64,000 nt of DNA, taken from positions 1-64,000 of the forward strand of contig KE159636.1 in assembly GCA_000403315.2 (NCBI GenBank), read 5' to 3'. The notes under the pieces were generated by a model that was not told where the DNA came from, did not search any database, and saw nothing but the letters and a program-made list of their open reading frames with translations. The translations under genes were made by a program, and so were the position numbers. Shown here one piece after another: positions 60,686-64,000 of the stretch (within the stretch, counting starts at the first letter, position 1; the number at the start of each line of letters is the position of its first letter). Origin of the DNA: Lachnospiraceae bacterium A2 (GTDB lineage Bacteria > Bacillota > Clostridia > Lachnospirales > Lachnospiraceae).

Positions 60686-60799
60686 CCCTTATTTTTGCCC
60701 TTATGAGAGTTCGTAACATGAAGGAAAAGGATATAACATAAGGGAAAGTCTAAGGGCAAACTCACTTGCTATAAATTTAGTGTTTTCAAGGGTTTGCGG
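60686..60799. repeat. Right attachment site (attR): arm repeats and core
   Basis: Direct arm repeat TTCCCTTATTTTTGCCCTTA (60684-60703), an inverted arm ATAAGGGAAA with AAGGGCAAA (about 60738-60760), then the core at 60783-60799. Confidence 0.6.
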
Positions 60800-60905
60800 A
60801 CGTTTTGAAGATAAGATATAACAGTTAATAAATGTTATAAAAAGTGTCTTATCAGAATTCCAGTTTGTAAAACTGGAAAAATCAGAGTTTGAGGAGGTTG
60901 GTATA

Positions 60906-61229
60906 TTGGTTGGAAGAATAGTAGCTCTGGTATGCTGCTTATTATGTGCTTTCCCTTTCTTTGTTATAAGTGTTTATAATAAAGATAGCAGTGAGCCTAT
61001 TAATTTTTGGAGTGGAGACACCTCACTGAAGGATAAAGTTAAAGATGTAAAAGGCTATAATACGGAAATAGCTGGATTATATAAAAAGTGTGCGTTATTC
61101 TTCTTATTGACGGGGATTTTATTTGTAGTTTTTCCTATTGCTGGAATTGGGCTATTGGTGTTTGATTGCTCGGTTGGGATTTATTTGGCATATAGGTTTT
61201 ATAAAGGGATTTTGAAAAGATATTCTTAA
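60906..61229 (+). CDS. Small membrane protein
   Basis: 107 residues with three membrane segments (IVALVCCLLCAFPFFVISVY, LFFLLTGILFVVFPIAGIGL LVFDCSVGIYLAYRF). SSEPINFWSGDTSLKDKVKD between them is a conserved-looking loop seen in small Clostridia membrane proteins, function unknown. TTG start at 60906 with GAGGAGG upstream. A 9-bp palindrome TTCCAGTTT-GTA-AAACTGGAA (60858-60878) lies in the promoter region. Confidence 0.6.
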   Translation: MVGRIVALVCCLLCAFPFFVISVYNKDSSEPINFWSGDTSLKDKVKDVKGYNTEIAGLYKKCALFFLLTGILFVVFPIAGIGLLVFDCSVGIYLAYRFYKGILKRYS

Positions 61230-61245
61230 CTTCCAGTTTATCCCG

Positions 61246-61278
61246 GAAGCCGGGGAATAGGGAACCCGGCTTCTTTTT
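61246..61278 (+). terminator. Rho-independent terminator
   Basis: GAAGCCGGG (61246-61254) and CCCGGCTTC (61265-61273) followed by TTTTTCC. Confidence 0.82.
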
Positions 61279-61331
61279 CCTATGCAGGCAAAAAGAAAAC
61301 CCTTCCCAAAAAAGAAAGAAGGGCATTGCCG

Positions 61332-61739
61332 TTATTCTGTTACCGCCGGGATCTCCCCGACAAAGTTATAAATGATTTTGATTTCCTGAAACTTCTCCCC
61401 GTCAACCTTTTTCACCTCACCCATCAGAATCCGGCTGATAAGGCGGTTTAAGATACCCTCGTCCAGTTCCTGTATCGTGGTGTACCGCCGGATTTCCCGG
61501 ATAAAGGTACGGACATCGCTTTCCTGCTCATTGGAACGGCGCAAGGAGAGGGTCAATTCTTTTAGCCGCTTCTGGTTTTCCTTTTGTTCCCGCTCCATTG
61601 CCGCCGTCAGCTTCACAAACCGCTGCTCTGACAGGATTCCCTTTGCCTTGTCGGTATACAGGTTCAGGAACATATCGTCAATTTCCCGGTTCCTTGTTTC
61701 GTAAGCGCCAAATATTCCTGCGGATTTCCTGATCCTCAA
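61332..61739 (-). pseudogene. Large serine recombinase C-terminal fragment
   Basis: About 120 codons of the coiled coil and DUF4368 end: REIDDMFLNLYTDKAKGILS EQRFVKLTAAM, then ESDVRTFIREIRRYTTIQEL DEGILNRLISRILMGEVKK. Resolvase and zinc-ribbon domains are gone; the sequence stops being similar beside the IS66 left end, so that insertion probably cut it. It is a different subgroup from the one at 18953. Confidence 0.78.
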
Positions 61740-61804
61740 GTATCACCTATAATTGTAGTCGATAGATATTTAGACTATTTCACTACAATTATGGAGGATA
61801 GGTT

Positions 61805-62215
61805 ATGGCAGGTACTCGCAAAGCCCGTGTTACGATGGCGGAACAGATCCGGCTTATCAATGAATGCCGCCAGAGCGGCATGACAGATGCTGACTGGTGT
61901 CGTGAAAACGACATTGCAGTAAGCACTTTTTACAACTGGGTCAGCCGCTGTCGGAAAACAGCAGCGGATCAGATCCCAGCAGCGAATTACGGTCATCTTG
62001 AGGTTCCCCGCCCGAAACAGGACGTGGTCCCCATTGACATTGTGCCGGATTACATTCCGGAACAGCATACAGCATCACAGATGCAGAACCCGTACCTTGA
62101 CAATTCACATACGATTGAAGTTGATTTGAAGGATATCACAATCCGTATCAGCAATGATGCGGATCCGGCCCTGCTTACCAGGACATTCCGCCTGCTTGGG
62201 GAACTCTCATGTTAG
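61805..62215 (+). CDS. tnpA: IS66 TnpA-like HTH protein
   Basis: 136 residues. AEQIRLINECRQSGMTDADW CRENDIAVSTFYNWVSRCRK is the HTH of IS66 OrfA. The second half is acidic and unstructured, ending in the usual DITIRISNDADPALLTRTFR LL. GGAGG precedes the ATG. It overlaps tnpB by 7 bases. Confidence 0.85.
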   Translation: MAGTRKARVTMAEQIRLINECRQSGMTDADWCRENDIAVSTFYNWVSRCRKTAADQIPAANYGHLEVPRPKQDVVPIDIVPDYIPEQHTASQMQNPYLDNSHTIEVDLKDITIRISNDADPALLTRTFRLLGELSC

Positions 62216-62550
62216 GCGACATCTCCGGACTTGAAAAGATCTACATTGTCTGCGGCTATACCGATATGCGAAAATCCATTGATGGACTCTGCGCCGTTAT
62301 CGAAGACCAACTTAAGATGGATCCGTCGTCCAGTGCTCTCTTCCTTTTCTGCGGAAGAAAACGGGACAGGATCAAAGCCTTGTTCCGGGAACCGGACGGC
62401 TCCGTTCTAATCTATAAACGGTTATCTGTCCGCGGCGGCTATCAATGGCCCAGGGAGCAGTCGGAGACCCGGAATCTTTCCTGGCGGGAGTTTGGCTGGC
62501 TGATGTCGGGGATTGATATTGACCAGCCAAAAGCCCTGAAAGCAGAGTAA
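62209..62550 (+). CDS. tnpB: IS66 TnpB accessory protein
   Basis: 113 residues: LEKIYIVCGYTDMRKSIDGL CAVI, LFLFCGRKRDRIKALFREPD GSVLIYKRL and RNLSWREFGWLMSGIDI are the typical IS66 Orf2 blocks. Required with TnpA and TnpC for transposition; mechanism not known. Confidence 0.9.
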   Translation: MLGDISGLEKIYIVCGYTDMRKSIDGLCAVIEDQLKMDPSSSALFLFCGRKRDRIKALFREPDGSVLIYKRLSVRGGYQWPREQSETRNLSWREFGWLMSGIDIDQPKALKAE

Positions 62551-62692
62551 AAAGTACCTGGGTTTCAGCAGGAATCCTGCACAGAAGAATCCGGAAATCC
62601 CTTGTAAATCCGGCATTTTTCAGGAGCTTTTTTCCTTTCGTAAAAGCCCCGTTTCTGGTATAATAAAGGTATCAAATCCAAGGAGAGAAACG

Positions 62693-64000
62693 ATGGCTTC
62701 CAGTGCAAAAGATATCCAGCTCAGAGAGCTGAAAGATACAGTATCACAACTGAAAACAATGGTATCTGAACAGGCTGGGCTGATCAGATCTCTCCGTCTT
62801 ATGATTGATGAAAAATCCAGTCACGAGAAAGCGCTTCAGGAACAGGTGGATTATCTGGCCCAAAAAGCTTTTCGGCTCATCCAGTGAAAGAAGATCCGAT
62901 GACATTCCGGGACAACAGAATCTCTTTGGTGAAGCGGAAATAGAACAGGATTCCTCTTTGCTGGAAGAAGATACTGTGGTCCGGGAGCATACCCGTAAAA
63001 AGAAGGCAGCTCATGAGGAGCTTTTCAAAGGCCTGAAGGTTGAAAAAGTAGTGGTCCATCTTCCGGAAGAAGACCGGACCTGCCCGGTCTGCGGTACGCA
63101 GATGGTCCGGGTCGGCGAGGAGTATGTCCGCCGGGAACTGGAATTCATTCCTGCTACCTGTAAAGTGATTGAATACTACAGCCAGAGTTACGGATGCCCA
63201 TCCTGCAAGGAAGGACTCGGCGATACGGAAAAACCCGTGATCGTAAAGTCTCAGGTTCCGGCGGCTCTGGTTGGGAAGGGTCCTGCCTCAGCATCCACTG
63301 TTGCACGGACTATGTATCAGAAGTATGCCAATGGGCTTCCACTTTACCGACAGGAGAAGGACTGGAAACAGTATGGCGCCCAAATCAGCCGCACTACCCT
63401 TGCCAACTGGATCATCTACTGTTCGCAGAACTATTTTCAGCCGATGTATGGTTACTTTCACCGTGAGTTACTGAAACGCAGTTTTGCAATGGCAGATGAG
63501 ACCCGGGTCCAGGTGTTGAATGAGGAAGGCCGCAGAGCGCAGACCCAGTCGTTCATGTGGCTGTTCCGAAGCGGTGAGGATGGGCTTCCGGTGACCATCC
63601 TGTATGGCTATTCTCCGACCAGGAGCGGCAGCCATGCAAAAGAGTTTCTGGAAGGCTACAGCGGATATCTGGAAACAGACGGCTATCAGGGCTATAACAA
63701 TCTGCCGGGGATCCGGCGCTGCTCCTGCTGGGCACATATCCGCCGATACTTTATCGATGCTGTTCCCAAAGGCAGGCAGTATGATTACAGCCAGCCGGCA
63801 GTGCAGGGAGTCCAGTACTGCAACCGGTTATTCGCCATTGAGGACTCCATTAACAAAAAGTATCCCGGTGATTATGAAAAGCGGAACCAGATGCGTCTCG
63901 AGAAGGAAAAACCTGTTCTGGAGGCTTTCTGGGCGTGGCTCGGTCAGCAGAAGCCAGTCCGGAACACCCGGATGGATAAAGCGGTTAATTATGTTCTCAA
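62693..64000 (+). pseudogene. tnpC: IS66 transposase TnpC, frameshifted and incomplete at window end
   Basis: The first frame (62693-62887) gives the N-terminal coiled coil ending QVDYLAQKAFRLIQ. One extra A in the run at 62862-62866 breaks it; in the +1 frame from 62865 it continues KLFGSSSERRSDDIPGQQNL FGEAE, the zinc ribbon (CPVCGTQMVRVGEEYV, CPSCKEGL) and the DDE core with D in FAMADETRVQV and D in YLETDGYQGY. It stays open to base 64000. Without the extra base it would be a normal IS66 transposase. The last acidic residue is expected beyond the window. Confidence 0.8.

Larger units (their letters stand above)
50791..60799. mobile_element. Approximately 10-kb integrative element carrying a SIR2 defence cassette
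   Basis: Bounded by a 17-bp near-identical core (TTTTCAAGGCTTTGCGG at 50791-50807, TTTTCAAGGGTTTGCGG at 60783-60799, one mismatch). Just inside each core lies an arm-type repeat (TTCCCTTRTTTTTGCCCTTA). Contents: integrase, cI-like repressor, excisionase, broken MobV relaxase, AlbA_2 regulator, Mod N-domain, SIR2 protein. The integrase stop is 80 bases from the left core, as is usual. Mobilisation is probably lost, but excision should still be possible. Confidence 0.68.
61745..64000. mobile_element. IS66-family insertion sequence, cut by the window edge
   Basis: The three-gene order tnpA-tnpB-tnpC is diagnostic. The left end is near 61745, where ATAATTGTAGT and ACTACAATTAT (about 61752-61762 and 61784-61797) form an inverted pair before tnpA. 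The right end is outside the window. Confidence 0.8.

Noticed and set aside
60490-60741. 83-codon open frame after SIR2
   Set aside because: It covers the 17-bp hairpin and the arm repeats of the right attachment site, and its composition is not protein-like.
50752-60867. Shared AATTCCAGTTT outside both cores as an alternative attachment core
   Set aside because: Only 11 bases, AT-rich, different distance from the core at each side; the 17-bp core with neighbouring arm repeats explains the ends better.
62693-62887. Programmed -1 frameshift in IS66 tnpC
   Set aside because: The continuing frame is +1, not -1, and lacks a typical slippery heptamer in phase; a one-base insertion is simpler.
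1-64000. tRNA or rRNA genes as integration targets
   Set aside because: No cloverleaf-like or rRNA sequence was recognised on either strand by reading; a dedicated search was not possible.

Overview
The window looks like accessory DNA from a low-to-medium GC gut-type Firmicute, most likely a Clostridia/Lachnospiraceae-like anaerobe. This is inferred from strong AGGAGG ribosome binding sites, sigma-A promoters, and the gene families present: Tn1549-like conjugative genes (TnpW, DnaC-like ATPase, Maff2, large serine recombinase), YodL/DUF4316, transposon-transfer-assisting protein, Rpn nucleases, cysteine-rich KTR protein and TnpV, and lantibiotic-immunity ABC transporters. The species cannot be told. 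No rRNA, tRNA or CRISPR array was seen and almost nothing is core metabolism. The window is a patchwork of mobile elements, their wreckage and the resistance or defence genes they carry.

Layout. 1-3212: a complete recombinase-in-trio (RIT) element of three overlapping tyrosine recombinases with mirrored three-box ends. 3240-4847: an IS3-family insertion sequence with a very long 3' hairpin. 4971-13278: cargo and conjugation-associated genes (two Rpn nucleases, a large unrecognised protein with tandem RNA-polymerase alpha-CTD domains split by an in-frame amber codon, YodL and TTRAP genes). 13355-15395: a MobC/relaxase pair on the minus strand. About 15560-20117: a GC-richer Tn1549-like remnant with a MobC-relaxase fusion, a serine recombinase missing its catalytic half and a scar of the conjugation module. 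20736-24383: ECF sigma, anti-sigma and a three-gene ABC exporter. 25117-26441: flavodoxin/ferredoxin protein with a divergent Rrf2 regulator. 26500-29780: a graveyard of ABC, LytTR/kinase, ISAs1 and mobilisation fragments. 29787-34620: lantibiotic-immunity-type ABC transporter with a two-component system. 34880-39841: a second two-component system with a Bce-like ABC transporter, both operons sharing the same promoter box. 39848-49867: more wreckage (KTR, TnpV, GyrI-like, SSB, AAA ATPase, cupin, Rpn and PcfJ fragments) around intact GNAT, MATE, AraC-GNAT, PadR and a 509-residue solitary mobile-type gene.

50791-60799 is the most interesting part: an approximately 10.0-kb integrative element bounded by near-identical 17-bp cores, with arm-type repeats just inside each core. 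It encodes integrase, a cI-like repressor with two matching operators and an excisionase, then a broken MobV relaxase, and then a co-oriented three-gene cassette: an AlbA_2/ATPase regulator, a free-standing N-terminal piece of a type III DNA methyltransferase, and a 1175-residue SIR2-domain protein resembling defence-associated sirtuins. This looks like a mobile anti-phage module. The window closes with a small membrane protein, a serine recombinase fragment and an IS66-family element whose tnpC is frameshifted and runs off the edge.

How it works together: the intact, probably functional genes are mainly stress and peptide-antibiotic responses (three sensor-regulated ABC exporters, one MATE pump) and phage defence. 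The transfer genes are mostly broken, so the region looks like an integration hot spot in which several elements landed in each other and decayed.
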